The translations under genes were made by a program, and so were the position numbers. The notes beneath the pieces were generated by a model. It saw only the letters and a list, made by a program, of their open reading frames with translations. It was not told where the DNA came from and did not search any database. DNA of 49,973 bases from Streptosporangiaceae bacterium (lineage in GTDB: Bacteria; Actinomycetota; Actinomycetes; Streptosporangiales; Streptosporangiaceae): assembly GCA_025934375.1 (NCBI GenBank), contig JAICYD010000042.1:1-49973 (forward strand), written 5' to 3'. Positions 1 to 8,852 of this stretch are shown here, one piece after another (the first letter of the stretch is position 1; each line of letters begins with the position of its first letter).

Positions 1-111
1 AACGAGATGGAAGTCTCGCCCAGCGATCGCGCCAAGCTGGCGCTGGCGCAGGCGAAGGCGGCGGCCGCGGCGGGCGCCGAGGCGTGGCAGAAGGCGCCGC
101 AGCCCGTCTGA
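1..111 (+). CDS. C-terminal end of an unidentified protein (partial)
   Basis: An open frame runs from the left edge to TGA at 109-111 and encodes 36 residues. It is rich in Ala, Lys and Gln, with an Ala-rich helix-like stretch ending in PQPV. The codon third positions are strongly G/C, as in the real genes of this window. The start lies outside the window. Nothing in the visible tail identifies a family, so this is only the possible end of a plus-strand gene. Confidence 0.35.
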   Translation, partial: NEMEVSPSDRAKLALAQAKAAAAAGAEAWQKAPQPV

Positions 112-319
112 GGCGATGACCGGGGCGGGCGGGCTGCCTAGTAGCTCATTCGTCTGCCTAGCTGGGGGCCATCGGGGAATTGCGCCGTCAATGGCCGGCC
201 GATTCCGGCCGATCCGGCAGCGTCACCGTACCATCTGCCAGCGTGGATAAATAGCCATAAAAACAGCGGCCGGCCGCGCCCGGTACGAGCGCGGCCGACG
301 TGACCTGTGTTGCCGCCGA

Positions 320-496
320 TTACGTGAAGCCGACGTTCAGCACGAAATGCCCGAGCCGCAGGTTCAGCAGAGCGCCGCCCGCCCAGTGCACGATGAACGC
401 CAGGAGGCAGATGGCCAGGATGACGACCACCAGCCAGATGAAGAACCACACAATTCCGGGGATGCCATACCCCGCTACCGTTCTCGCTCTAGCCAC
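320..496 (-). CDS. Small single-span membrane protein (58 aa)
   Basis: The frame from GTG at 496 to TAA at 320 encodes a 58-residue protein with a short basic N-terminus (VARARTVAGYG). A strong hydrophobic segment follows at residues 15-35 (IVWFFIWLVVVILAICLLAF), and then an amphipathic tail. I do not recognise a family; it resembles the many small hydrophobic, stress-type proteins of actinobacteria. No clear Shine-Dalgarno site is present. A GGGTAG element lies only 11-16 bases before the start, so the transcript would be almost leaderless. The same promoter form precedes the other small hydrophobic protein in the window (36950-37117). The start is the only plausible one after an in-frame TGA. 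Confidence 0.45.
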   Translation of the reverse strand: MARARTVAGYGIPGIVWFFIWLVVVILAICLLAFIVHWAGGALLNLRLGHFVLNVGFT

Positions 497-506
497 GGCG
501 TCTCAG

Positions 507-531
507 CTACCCGGCACCGCCCGACTTATTC
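507..531 (-). promoter_or_regulatory. SigB/SigF-type promoter for the small membrane protein
   Basis: On the minus strand GAAT (531-528) is followed by exactly 15 bases and GGGTAG (512-507). This fits the GNNT-N14-16-GGGTA form known for Streptomyces SigB and close to mycobacterial SigF. The expected start of transcription is near 500, four bases before the GTG. Confidence 0.45.
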
Positions 532-886
532 CACGCCGGCCATTACCTCAGGCGATGAGCGATGGCCGCCTGTGTCGCGTGTTGGAAAGCGTCGGACCGA
601 ATAGCAATTGACTAGCGCCAGCGCTTGGGCAAATGGAACGGCGGGTGGCCCGGTGGCCCGGGTCACCGGCCCTCAGCGAGGCAGGCATGCCTGGTCCTTC
701 ACCTCCGAGCGGGCCGGGCGCGCGGTCCGCGCAGGCGTCGGCACTACTCGTCGGTAACAGAACCGCCCGGGAGCTTGTGGGCATTTGCGCGGGGCGCCAC
801 CATGGGAGGCACACGGAATCTTCTCCCCAGGAGGGCGGTCCTCGGTGGCCGATGTGCAGCCTTCACCCCTGACCGGTGAGCTTGAC
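532..886. other. Intergenic stretch before the P450, no gene seen
   Basis: With 497-531 this makes a 390-base gap between the small membrane gene and the P450. Open frames here are short, overlap each other in several phases and have no family likeness. It must hold the P450 promoter, but I see no clear -10/-35 pair. Confidence 0.4.
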
Positions 887-2107
887 ATGTCCCAGAACGA
901 GTTCTGGGCGCGGCCCCCCGCCGGGCGGCACGCCGCCTACGCGCGGCTGCGGGCGATGTCGCCGCCAGCGTTCATGGATCCCGGGGAGAACCCCTTCGGG
1001 ACTGAGGAGCGCGGCTACTACGCGCTGGTCCGGCACGCGGACGTGTCCGAGGCCAGCCGCAATCCCGGCGTGTTCTCCTCGGCCGCCGGCGCGACCAGCA
1101 TCTTCGACCTGCCCGCCGAGTTCAACGAGTACTTCGGCTCGATGATCAGCATGGACGACCCGCGGCACGCCCGGCTGCGGCGGATCGTCTCCCGCGGGTT
1201 CACCCCGAAGATGATCAGGAAGTTCGAGGAGGACGTGCAGCGGACCGCCGCCGCCATCGTCGACGACCTGCTGGAGACCGGCTCCTGCGACTTCGTGCAG
1301 GAGGTGGCCGCGCGGCTGCCCCTCAAGATCATCTGCGACATGATGGGCATCGGCGACGAGCACTACGCCATGGTGTTCCGCAACACCAACATCATCTTGT
1401 CCGGCGCCGATCCCGAGTTCATCAGCGAGAACATCGTCGAGGCGCAGACCCAGATCCTCAACGGCGGGTTCGAGCTCGGCGCCCTGGTCACCGCGCTGGC
1501 CGAGGAGCGGATGGCCAGCCCCGCCGACGACCTGGTCTCCGCCCTGGTCTCGGCCAACATCGACGGCGAGCAGCTTACCCCGGCCGAGCTGGCCTCGTTC
1601 TTCATCCTGCTGGTGGTCGCCGGCAACGAGACCACCCGCAACGCGATCTCGCACGCGCTGGTCCTGCTCACCGAGCACCCGGACCAGCGGGCGCTGCTGC
1701 TGGAGGACCTGGACGGGCGGATCGGCCCCGCTGCCGAGGAGATCGTCCGCTACACCTCGCCCGTCATCTGGATGCGGCGCACGCTGACCCAGGACACGGT
1801 GATGAACGGCAACGCCTACGCCAAGGGCGACAAGGTCTTGCTGTTCTACCAGGCCGCGAACCGGGACGAGTCCGTCTTCGCCGACCCGGACCGCTTCGAC
1901 ATCACCCGCTCGCCGAACCCGCACGTCGGCTTCGGCGCCGCCGGGCCGCACTTCTGCCTCGGCGCCCACCTGGCCCGACGCGAGATCACCGCCGTCTGGC
2001 GCGAGCTGCTCACCCGCGTGCCGAACATCCGCGCGGCCGGCGAGCCGGACTACTTGCTGTCCAGCTTCATCAACGGCATCAAGCACCTGCCCTGCGAGCT
2101 GGGCTGA
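887..2107 (+). CDS. Cytochrome P450, CYP125/CYP142-like
   Basis: A 406-residue P450, the usual length for a soluble bacterial class I enzyme that takes electrons from a ferredoxin. Landmarks are the I-helix oxygen-activation motif AGNETTRN (about residues 245-252), the ExxR pair in EEIVRY (E285/R288), and the haem loop FGAAGPHFCLGAH with the thiolate Cys357. The wording of these motifs and the tail NGIKHLPC recall the CYP125/CYP142/CYP124 group, which oxidises the side chains of cholesterol and branched lipids. Substrate cannot be read from sequence. The open frame extends upstream, but ATG at 887 (MSQNEFW) begins the conserved part and is preferred. No ferredoxin gene is adjacent, and the gene runs convergently into the membrane protein at 2120. 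Confidence 0.9.
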   Translation: MSQNEFWARPPAGRHAAYARLRAMSPPAFMDPGENPFGTEERGYYALVRHADVSEASRNPGVFSSAAGATSIFDLPAEFNEYFGSMISMDDPRHARLRRIVSRGFTPKMIRKFEEDVQRTAAAIVDDLLETGSCDFVQEVAARLPLKIICDMMGIGDEHYAMVFRNTNIILSGADPEFISENIVEAQTQILNGGFELGALVTALAEERMASPADDLVSALVSANIDGEQLTPAELASFFILLVVAGNETTRNAISHALVLLTEHPDQRALLLEDLDGRIGPAAEEIVRYTSPVIWMRRTLTQDTVMNGNAYAKGDKVLLFYQAANRDESVFADPDRFDITRSPNPHVGFGAAGPHFCLGAHLARREITAVWRELLTRVPNIRAAGEPDYLLSSFINGIKHLPCELG

Positions 2108-2119
2108 TCCCGTCCGGGG

Positions 2120-3877
2120 CTACAAGCCAACGCGGGATGGCCACGGCGCCGGGAGGCCGGCCAGGCCGGGCAGCAGGTTCCTGTCGTACACCAAGACCGT
2201 GAACGTCCCGACGTGGAACACCCGCGCCGGGGACCCGAACCGCCGCTCGATCGCCGGGATGGTCAGGCCTGAGTGGGCGGCGGCGATGACGAAGTTGGCG
2301 TTGTCACGCCGCGGGTCCAGCAGGCTGGTGTCTTCCTCCCACGGGTAGGGCCGGATGCCGCCGCTGGAGCCGTAGTCCCAGACCTCGCCGATCGTGACCG
2401 CGCCCCCGGTGTCGAGCGTGATGCTGTTGGCCTGCCAGTAGTGCGCGATGCCGGAGTGCAGCCCGTGGCTTTCCAGCCATGTCGCCAGCGCGGCGTTGTC
2501 GGGTGCCGCGGGCCGGGCCGTCACCAGCGGCGGCACGCTGACGGCGACCACGAGGGCCGCCCAGGCCGCCAGCAGCGGCCACGCGCGCGGCCCGCCGGCG
2601 GCTCCGGGCGCCCCGGGCTCGCGGGTGGCCTGATCGCGGGTGGCCCAGTCGCGTACGGCGCGGGCCAGCGGGCCGCCGAGCACCCGCCCCGCCAGCGCCG
2701 CCCCCATCCCGAAGACGGGCGCGACATCCTGGCCGGTAGCCGGCCCGGTCAGGTACAGCACGGTGTAGGCGGCCAGGTTGACCGCGATCCCCGCGGCTAG
2801 CAGCACCGCGACCAGGTCGCCGGTCCACAGCAGCCGCCGGAGCGCTATCCAGCCCGCGATGGCGACCAGGCAGAACAAGGCCAGGTGGATGGCGATGAGG
2901 ATGAGCCCGGCGCCAGCGGCCGGCTGGCCGAAGGGACTGGCGCTGAACAGGTTGAGCACCACCTGGAGGGTCCCGCCGACGTTGCCGGCCAGGTCCCGGC
3001 CCTGGACGAGCTGGTGCCCGTTCCCGTCCAGCTCCCAGCCGCCAGCGAGCCGGATCACCGCCTTCACCAGCGCGTACACAACGACCGAGGCCACCGCGCC
3101 GCCGGCGAGGTACAGCTCCGACCGCGCCCCCTCCGACCGCGCCCCCTCCGACCGCGCCCCCTCCGACCGCACAGCCCGGTCGCGCAGGGCGCGCGCCAGG
3201 CACACCACGACGACCGGCGCCACCCCGATGAGCAGCACCAGGGCGTCCGCGACCAGTCCCCACGCCAAGACCGCGCAGACCAGTGCCGCCGCTCGCCAGC
3301 CGGGCCGGGCCCGGTCAATGACCAGCGCCAGGACCAGGGGCACCACCGCCGTCCCGGTGTGGTCGGGCATGGCCAGCAGCACGCCCGCGGCGGCGGCGAC
3401 CGGGCCGGCCATGATCGCGACGGTCAGCGCCACCGCCAGGGCGCCGGCCAGGCCCCGCGACCGGCCACGGGCGGCGACGGCGGCCAGCACCACCAAGATC
3501 GTGAAGACCGCGGCCGCGCAGGCCGGAACCACGGCCGGCCGCAGGCCCACGATCAGCACCCCGACCGCGTACACGGGCAGGTCCACGGTGTAGAGCGAGA
3601 CGTCGGCGAGCCGCCAGCCCTGCAGCAGCGGGTTTCCGTGCGTCATCGCCCACCCCTGCAGGGCGAACGAAGCCGCGTCCGACTCCGTGGTCACCGCGCT
3701 CGCCTCCCGCAGCGCGCAGCAGTACACCACCGCGACCGCCAGCACCAGCGCCGCGCCCGTGAGCACCGCGCGCCTGCCCGGCCGCCCCGCGAAGTGCCAT
3801 CGCCAGCGCCGCGCAAGCCGCGGACGCCCGGTCGCGCGCCGGGCACCAGCGGTGGCGGCCTGCTCGTCCGCGACCAC
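2120..3877 (-). CDS. Polytopic membrane protein, possible GT-C glycosyltransferase-like
   Basis: A 585-residue protein starting at GTG (3877). A basic N-terminus of about 35 residues precedes the first membrane span (AVLTGAALVLAVAVVYCCAL). Roughly ten more hydrophobic segments follow, then a soluble C-terminal region of about 125 residues. The ESDAASFALQGWAM segment just after the first span, together with a large first extracytoplasmic loop, resembles GT-C type sugar transferases using lipid-linked donors. I see no decisive DD/DE motif, so function stays open. A cytoplasmic-loop stretch near residues 235-252 is a perfect RSEGA repeat produced by a 15-bp tandem repeat. The gene is monocistronic as far as can be seen. 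Confidence 0.7.
   Translation of the reverse strand: MVADEQAATAGARRATGRPRLARRWRWHFAGRPGRRAVLTGAALVLAVAVVYCCALREASAVTTESDAASFALQGWAMTHGNPLLQGWRLADVSLYTVDLPVYAVGVLIVGLRPAVVPACAAAVFTILVVLAAVAARGRSRGLAGALAVALTVAIMAGPVAAAAGVLLAMPDHTGTAVVPLVLALVIDRARPGWRAAALVCAVLAWGLVADALVLLIGVAPVVVVCLARALRDRAVRSEGARSEGARSEGARSELYLAGGAVASVVVYALVKAVIRLAGGWELDGNGHQLVQGRDLAGNVGGTLQVVLNLFSASPFGQPAAGAGLILIAIHLALFCLVAIAGWIALRRLLWTGDLVAVLLAAGIAVNLAAYTVLYLTGPATGQDVAPVFGMGAALAGRVLGGPLARAVRDWATRDQATREPGAPGAAGGPRAWPLLAAWAALVVAVSVPPLVTARPAAPDNAALATWLESHGLHSGIAHYWQANSITLDTGGAVTIGEVWDYGSSGGIRPYPWEEDTSLLDPRRDNANFVIAAAHSGLTIPAIERRFGSPARVFHVGTFTVLVYDRNLLPGLAGLPAPWPSRVGL
3116..3170. repeat. 15-bp in-frame tandem repeat, 3.7 copies
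   Basis: The unit ctccgaccgcgcccc starts at 3116, 3131 and 3146, with a partial fourth copy at 3161. On the minus strand it encodes RSEGA repeats inside the 585-aa membrane protein, so copy-number change would keep the reading frame. Confidence 0.9.
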
Positions 3878-4008
3878 GATCGCACCTCCAGCAGCGGCGC
3901 CCCTGAGACGCCGCTAACTCTAGCGGCATCCGGCGGCCCCGGCGCGCACCCCGCCCGCCAGCCTCCCCGGGCGGAGGGGGCGCCACGAGAGCCGGTAATG
4001 TCGCCCTC

Positions 4009-4785
4009 GTGACGCGCTCAGGTGATGGCAGTGCGGGGGACGCGGACTACGGGGCGATAGGGGAGTCGTACGCGCGCTTCCGGCAGCCGGACCCGCGGAT
4101 CGCGGTCCGGATCGGCCAGGCGCTGGGGGCGGCGCGCACCGTGCTGAACGTCGGGGCCGGGGCAGGCTCCTACGAGCCGGGCGACCGTGAGGTCACCCCG
4201 GTCGAGCCGTCGGCGTCGATGCGGGCGCAGCGGCCCGCGGGCCTGCCCGCGGCCATCGACGCGGTCGCCGAGGACCTGCCGTTCCCGGATGGCGCGTTCG
4301 ACGCGGCGATGAGCACCCTCAGCGTCCACCAGTGGAGCGACCTGCGGGCGGGCCTGCGCGAGATCCGGCGGGTCACCCGCGGCCCGGTGGTGATCTTGAC
4401 TGGCGACCCCCAGCGGCTGCGGCGGTTCTGGCTCAACGAGTACGCGCCCGAGGTCATCAACACCGAGGCGCGCCGGTACCCCGCCGTCGACGCCATCGCC
4501 GACGGGCTCGGCGGCCCAGTCGAAACGTCAGTGGTGCCGGTGCCGCTGGATTGCACCGACGGCTTCAACGAGGCGTACTACGGCCGGCCGGAAAGGCTGC
4601 TCGACCCCGCCGCCCGGTTGTCGTGCTCGGCGTGGAGCTTCGTCGGCGCCGCCGTGCAGGACCGGTTCACCCGCGACCTGGGCCGTGACCTGGCCGACGG
4701 GACCTGGGATGACCGTTACGGCCACCTGCGCACCCTGCCCTCCTACGACGGGTCGCTGATCCTGGTCACCTCGCAGCCGGCCTAG
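4009..4785 (+). CDS. Class I SAM-dependent methyltransferase
   Basis: A 258-residue protein from a GTG start. SAM-binding motif I is VLNVGAGAGSYEP (about residues 45-57), motif II is VEPSASM, and PFPDGAFDAAMSTLSVHQWSD forms the motif IV/post region. This is typical of the UbiE/Methyltransf_11 group. The remainder is a substrate-binding region without recognisable features. The gene is divergent from the membrane protein at 3877 and convergent with dipZ. The acceptor is unknown. Confidence 0.8.
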   Translation: MTRSGDGSAGDADYGAIGESYARFRQPDPRIAVRIGQALGAARTVLNVGAGAGSYEPGDREVTPVEPSASMRAQRPAGLPAAIDAVAEDLPFPDGAFDAAMSTLSVHQWSDLRAGLREIRRVTRGPVVILTGDPQRLRRFWLNEYAPEVINTEARRYPAVDAIADGLGGPVETSVVPVPLDCTDGFNEAYYGRPERLLDPAARLSCSAWSFVGAAVQDRFTRDLGRDLADGTWDDRYGHLRTLPSYDGSLILVTSQPA

Positions 4786-4836
4786 CCCCGTTGGGTGGCA
4801 TCGTCCCTGACCTGGGGTAGCGCCCGGCGGCGCGGG

Positions 4837-6636
4837 TCAGCCGAAGGTGAAGGAGTAGGCCGCCAGGCCTGGTGAGAGCCTGATCGCCACCACGGCGTCC
4901 CGGGCGGGCTGCTCGGTGGCGACGGTGTAGATGTCGGGGGCGCCGGAGACCCGGATGACCTTGGTCGCCCCGCCCGTGGAGACGGTGAGCGTGCCGGTGC
5001 CGCCCACGTCGAGGTACACGTTCGCGGCGTGGAAGGCGAGCGTGATCACGGCCCCCGTGCCCGCGGTGATCGACTCCTGGCCGATGGTCCACGCGCCGGC
5101 CAGCGCGAAGGAATTCAGCGGGGGGGAAGCGGGCGCGGTGAACCGGCCGGTCGCGTAGCGGGGGCCGTCGAACCCCTGCTGGCGCTCGGCGCCGAGGTAG
5201 GTCTCCGGGGTCTGCGCGGGGTCGCTGGGGGTGGTGTCGGGGATGTCGGTCGCCGCCGGCAGGGCGATCCCGGGGTGCGCGGCGGCGAGCAGCTGGCGGA
5301 TGAGCTGCTCCTCGCCCGGGTAGTCGCCCTCCCCGACGGAGACGTGCCGGATCTGGCCGGTGGCGTCGATGAGGTAGGCTGCCGGCCAGGACTGGTTCTC
5401 GAAGGCGTTCCAGGTGCCGTAGGAGTTGTCGAGCGCGACCGGGAAGGTGAGGCCGAGCCGGCGCGCCCCGGCGGCGACGTTGGACGGCACGTGCTCGAAG
5501 GCGTACTCGGGAGTGTGCACGCCGACGACCTCCAGCCCGTCGGACGCGTAATCCCGCGCCCAGGCCTGCGCGTGCGGGAGCTCGCGCTGGCAGTTGATGC
5601 ACGAGTAGGCCCAGAAGTCGACGAGGACGACCTTGCCCCGCAGCCCGGCCAGGGTCAGCGGCTTGCCGCCGGCGGTGTTCAGCCACTGCTGGATGCCGCT
5701 GAACGCCGGCGCCGGGCCGCACTCCTCAAGCCCGGAGCCGCCGTTCAGGGCCGCCTGCTGGCAGGCGGCCAGCGCGGCGCCGTTGGCGGCGCCACTGCTG
5801 CCAGCACCGCCTCCGGGGGCGGCGGGGCCGGCAGTGGCCCCCTTTTCCAGGGAGTTGGCCAGGGACTGGGTGTAGTTCGGGATGTCCCGCTGGACGATGT
5901 CGGAGAGGTTGAAGGTCAGCGCGACGGCCAAGGCGATGACGGCGGCCCCGCTGACCGCGCGGAAGGCCCGCTGATGACGCCGGTAGGCGCCGATCCGGCG
6001 GGACATCCCCCGGCCCGCCAGCGCGAAGGCCAGCAGCGGGATCGCGGTGCCGACGGCGAAGCCGAGGGTCAGGCCGATCGTGTGCCAGCCGATGCGGCCG
6101 GAGGCGCCGGCGACCGTGATGGCGGCCAGCACCGGTCCCGCGCACGGCACGAAGACCGCCCCGAGGGCGATCCCGACGATGATGCCGTTGCGGTCGGCGC
6201 CGACACTGGCACTGCGCTGCGGGAACCGGTAGAACGGCCGCTCGATCAGGTGGCCCAGCGCCGGCACCAGCAGTCCCAGTCCGACCAGCACCAGCAGGGA
6301 CAGCCCCAGCCAGCGGATGGCGTCCGCGGGCAGGTGCAGGCTGCCGAGCAGCAGGGTGCCGAACAGCGTGAAGACCGCGAAGCTCAGCGTCAGCCCGCCG
6401 ACGACGACATAAGGCCGCCGCCGTGCCAGCTCCGCGTGCTGCCCGGCACTGTCCCGGCCGGGCGCACTGTCCCTACGGAGCGCACTGTCCTTGCCGGGCG
6501 CGCTGTCCTTGCCGGGCGCGCTGTCCCGGCCGAGCGCACTGCCACCGCCGAGCAAGACGACCGGAAGGACGGGCAGGACGCACGGGGACAAGCCCGTGAT
6601 GATCCCGCCGACCAGGCCAATCAGCACCAGCGTCAT
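4837..6636 (-). CDS. dipZ: DipZ-type CcdA-thioredoxin fusion (cytochrome c biogenesis/thiol transfer)
   Basis: A 599-residue fusion protein. Residues 1-245 form a CcdA/DsbD-like membrane domain with its two reactive cysteines in GLSPCVLP (Cys19) and VFVPCAGP (Cys165). A Gly/Ala-rich linker follows, then a TlpA-like thioredoxin fold with FWAYSCINC (Cys346/Cys349) on the outer face of the membrane. The C-terminal 140 residues form a beta-rich module like the carbohydrate-binding-like domain of mycobacterial DipZ. The protein is expected to carry reducing power across the membrane to extracytoplasmic thiols. An unusual insertion after the first membrane span (about residues 37-64) is an 18-bp tandem repeat encoding [12 protein letters not shown] units. 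Confidence 0.88.
   Translation of the reverse strand: MTLVLIGLVGGIITGLSPCVLPVLPVVLLGGGSALGRDSAPGKDSAPGKDSALRRDSAPGRDSAGQHAELARRRPYVVVGGLTLSFAVFTLFGTLLLGSLHLPADAIRWLGLSLLVLVGLGLLVPALGHLIERPFYRFPQRSASVGADRNGIIVGIALGAVFVPCAGPVLAAITVAGASGRIGWHTIGLTLGFAVGTAIPLLAFALAGRGMSRRIGAYRRHQRAFRAVSGAAVIALAVALTFNLSDIVQRDIPNYTQSLANSLEKGATAGPAAPGGGAGSSGAANGAALAACQQAALNGGSGLEECGPAPAFSGIQQWLNTAGGKPLTLAGLRGKVVLVDFWAYSCINCQRELPHAQAWARDYASDGLEVVGVHTPEYAFEHVPSNVAAGARRLGLTFPVALDNSYGTWNAFENQSWPAAYLIDATGQIRHVSVGEGDYPGEEQLIRQLLAAAHPGIALPAATDIPDTTPSDPAQTPETYLGAERQQGFDGPRYATGRFTAPASPPLNSFALAGAWTIGQESITAGTGAVITLAFHAANVYLDVGGTGTLTVSTGGATKVIRVSGAPDIYTVATEQPARDAVVAIRLSPGLAAYSFTFG
6446..6535. repeat. 18-bp in-frame tandem repeat, 5 copies
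   Basis: Five diverged copies of gcactgtccCggccgggc-like units start at 6446, 6464, 6482, 6500 and 6518. They lie inside dipZ and encode the repeated (K/R)DSAPG peptide between the first two membrane spans. Confidence 0.85.
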
Positions 6637-6663
6637 GCCGCGACCTCCCGCTGACGCCCCCGA

Positions 6664-6676
6664 AACCGAATCGGTT
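6664..6676. promoter_or_regulatory. 13-bp dyad upstream of dipZ (possible operator)
   Basis: AACCGAATCGGTT has 6-bp perfect arms around a central A and lies 28 bases before the dipZ start. The size suits a dimeric repressor site. No regulator can be assigned. Confidence 0.25.
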
Positions 6677-6746
6677 ATCGGCGCCTTCCAGGCACGGCTC
6701 CGAATAGCCTCACTATGACTACCAGCTTAAGCCGGACCGGGCTGTC

Positions 6747-6766
6747 ACCGGCCCGCGCCGGCCGGT
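6747..6766 (-). terminator. GC-rich hairpin downstream of the dehydrogenase gene
   Basis: ACCGGCC and GGCCGGT form a perfect 7-bp stem around CGCGCC, 28 bases beyond the stop of the gene ending at 6794. There is no T-tract, which is common for actinobacterial terminators. Confidence 0.4.
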
Positions 6767-6793
6767 TATGAGGAAGCTCAGATGATGCGATCG

Positions 6794-7801
6794 CTAGATC
6801 GCGATGTGCACCTTCGGGCCGGGCCCGGCGCCCGCCGGGAGCTGGCCGTTCAGGACCGGCGCGAGGTCGTCCAGGGCGATCGTCGCGGCGACCAGGGGCA
6901 CGGGGTCGACGTCGCCGCGCGCGTACGACTCGATCGCCGCTTCCAGGCCCGGTGAACCGCTGAGGATGCCGGCCGCGGTGACGTCCTTGAGCGTGAGGGC
7001 CCGCGTGTCGACCAGGCTCGGGCTCCCGGCCAGGCCGATGTAGACGACTCGCTTGCCCGGCTCGACCAGTTCCACCGCCATCGCCGGAAGCCGGGCGGCG
7101 TAGGAGGCGTCGATGACGGCGTCCCACGGCAGTGGCGGCAGGGTGCCGGCCGTCCAGATCCCGTCGAAGCCCAGGGAGCCGGCGAACGGCAGCGACCGGT
7201 CCGGGCGGCCCATCAGGTGCACCTCGGCCCCAGCGGCCCGGGCGAACAGCGCCGCGAGCACGCCGATGGTGCCGGGGCCGAGGATGAGCACCCGGTCGCC
7301 GGGGCGCAGCCCCGCGGCCTGGACCGCGCGCAGCGCGTTCCCGCCCGGCTCGGCCAGGGCGCCCCGCGTGTCGTCGACCTGATCGGGCAGTTCGCGCAGC
7401 GCGGTCGCGGGCACCGCGAGCCGCTCGGCGAGCGCGCCCGGCCGCCCGCCGCGGATCCCGATCTCGGTGCGGTACTCGCAGACGTGCTGGTACCCGCTCC
7501 GGCAGCGCCGGCAGGACCCGCATCCGAGCATGGTGTCGCCGGTGACCCGGCGGCCGAGCCAGCGGCGGTCAACGCCCTCGCCCAGCGCGGACACCGTTCC
7601 CATCCACTCGTGCCCGATCCGCATCGGGTACGCCGCGAAGCCGTCGTGCAGGTACTGCATCTGTCCGCTGAAGAATTCCATGTCGGTGCCGCACACGCCC
7701 GCCCGGCTGACATCGACCACGACCTCTCCGGGCGCGGCCACCGGGGGCGCCACCTCCAGGACCGCGGCCTCGCCGGGCCCGGTGATGACGAAGGCCCTCA
7801 T
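6794..7801 (-). CDS. Zinc-dependent MDR dehydrogenase (alcohol/polyol/threonine dehydrogenase family)
   Basis: A 335-residue medium-chain dehydrogenase. Catalytic-zinc motifs are CGTDMEFF (Cys37) and GHEWMGTV, and the structural-zinc loop is GCGSCRRCRSGYQHVC with four cysteines. The NAD(P)-binding fold contains ILGPGTIGVLAA. This architecture is that of sorbitol, threonine or glucose dehydrogenases; the exact substrate is not evident. It lies 25 bases after the QueA-like gene on the same strand, so it may be the last gene of an SDR-queA-MDR transcript started at the SoxR-type promoter near 9.6 kb. Confidence 0.82.
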   Translation of the reverse strand: MRAFVITGPGEAAVLEVAPPVAAPGEVVVDVSRAGVCGTDMEFFSGQMQYLHDGFAAYPMRIGHEWMGTVSALGEGVDRRWLGRRVTGDTMLGCGSCRRCRSGYQHVCEYRTEIGIRGGRPGALAERLAVPATALRELPDQVDDTRGALAEPGGNALRAVQAAGLRPGDRVLILGPGTIGVLAALFARAAGAEVHLMGRPDRSLPFAGSLGFDGIWTAGTLPPLPWDAVIDASYAARLPAMAVELVEPGKRVVYIGLAGSPSLVDTRALTLKDVTAAGILSGSPGLEAAIESYARGDVDPVPLVAATIALDDLAPVLNGQLPAGAGPGPKVHIAI

Positions 7802-7826
7802 CGCGCGCGCATGAGCTTCATGAGGG

Positions 7827-8852
7827 TCACGGTAGCAGCAGGCAGCTGTCCCCGAATTCGTGCCACCGGTACCCCATCCGCACCGCCTCCGCGTAGGCCC
7901 GGTCGACCAGGGCGGGGCCGGCCACCGCCGCCAGCAGCGCGAGGTGGGACGCGCCGGGCGCGTGCCAGCCGGTCACCAGGCCGGTCACCACCCGGGCCGG
8001 CCGCGCCGGGCCGAGGACGAGGCCGGTCCAGCCGTGCCGTCCGCGTACCATGCCGTCGGCGGCGTCGGCGGCCGACTCCAGCGCCCGGGTGACGGTGGTG
8101 CCGACCGCGATCACCCGCCCGCCCGCCTGGCGCGTGGAGTTGACGAGCCGGGCGGTGGCCTCCGGCACCCGGAACCGCTCCGGCTGCGGCGGCTCGCCGG
8201 CCTCCTGCGAGGACACCCCCGTGTGCAACACGATCGGGGCCACCGCCACGCCCCGGGTGATCAGGTCGGTTATCACCTCGGCGGTGAACGGCCGCCCGGC
8301 GCTGGGCATCTCCGCGCTGCCGGGCTCGCGGGCGAAGACCGTCTGGTACTGCGCCAGCGGCCATGAGCGCGGCACGTAGGCGTAGCGGATCGGCCGGCCG
8401 TGGCGCGCCAGGAACGCCTGGACGCCGCCGTCGATCCGCGGCCGTGCCCGCCACAGCCGCGCCTGCCCGGCGGGCTGCGGCCCGTCCACGACGAGCGTGG
8501 CGCCGGCCCCGGCGTCCAGGGTGATCACCTCGCCGGGCCGAAGGCCGGTGACCGGTCCCGCGGCCGCCCCCGCGGGCCGCACCTCGACCACCCAGGAGCC
8601 GTCGTCGAGCTCGGCGGAGAAGTGCACCTCCACCGGCGCGCCCGCCCAGCTGCCGTCCGCCGCCGCCGCGAGCGTGGCGGAGGTGTTGACCACCACGAGG
8701 TCGCCGGGCGCGAGGAACTCCCCGAGCTGGCCGAACCGGGCGTGCTTCATGCCCTCGCCGCTCGCGACGAGCAGCCGCACCCCGTCGCGGGCGGGCGGCG
8801 GCTCGCTGGCCTCCAGCTCCGGCGGCAAGACGAAGTCCAGCGTCGTCATCAT
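7827..8852 (-). CDS. QueA-like S-adenosylmethionine:tRNA ribosyltransferase-isomerase family protein
   Basis: A 341-residue protein matching the QueA fold: an N-terminal FVLPPELEASEPPPARDGVRLL segment, GDLVVVNTSAT (the LxxGDLLVxNxTRV-like motif), and a C-terminal GWTGLVLGPARPA / GWHAPGASHLALLAA region close to the classic THLPFHASHLMLV block. True QueA installs epoxyqueuosine on tRNA. Many actinobacteria carry divergent QueA-like proteins without a queuosine pathway, and the key motif wording here is divergent, so the substrate is uncertain. Its ATG overlaps the stop of the SDR gene (ATGA), which points to translational coupling. Confidence 0.75.
   Translation of the reverse strand: MMTTLDFVLPPELEASEPPPARDGVRLLVASGEGMKHARFGQLGEFLAPGDLVVVNTSATLAAAADGSWAGAPVEVHFSAELDDGSWVVEVRPAGAAAGPVTGLRPGEVITLDAGAGATLVVDGPQPAGQARLWRARPRIDGGVQAFLARHGRPIRYAYVPRSWPLAQYQTVFAREPGSAEMPSAGRPFTAEVITDLITRGVAVAPIVLHTGVSSQEAGEPPQPERFRVPEATARLVNSTRQAGGRVIAVGTTVTRALESAADAADGMVRGRHGWTGLVLGPARPARVVTGLVTGWHAPGASHLALLAAVAGPALVDRAYAEAVRMGYRWHEFGDSCLLLP

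Noticed and set aside
2885..4012. 375-codon plus-strand frame opposite the 585-aa membrane gene
   Set aside because: Its product is a low-complexity Arg/Gly/Asp/His string typical of antisense frames, and the minus-strand frame shows clear membrane topology.
4815..4820. Plus-strand GGGTAG between the methyltransferase and dipZ
   Set aside because: No GNNT at 14-16 bases upstream and no plus-strand gene downstream.
5029..6654. 541-codon plus-strand frame opposite dipZ
   Set aside because: Antisense shadow of a recognised CcdA-TlpA fusion gene.
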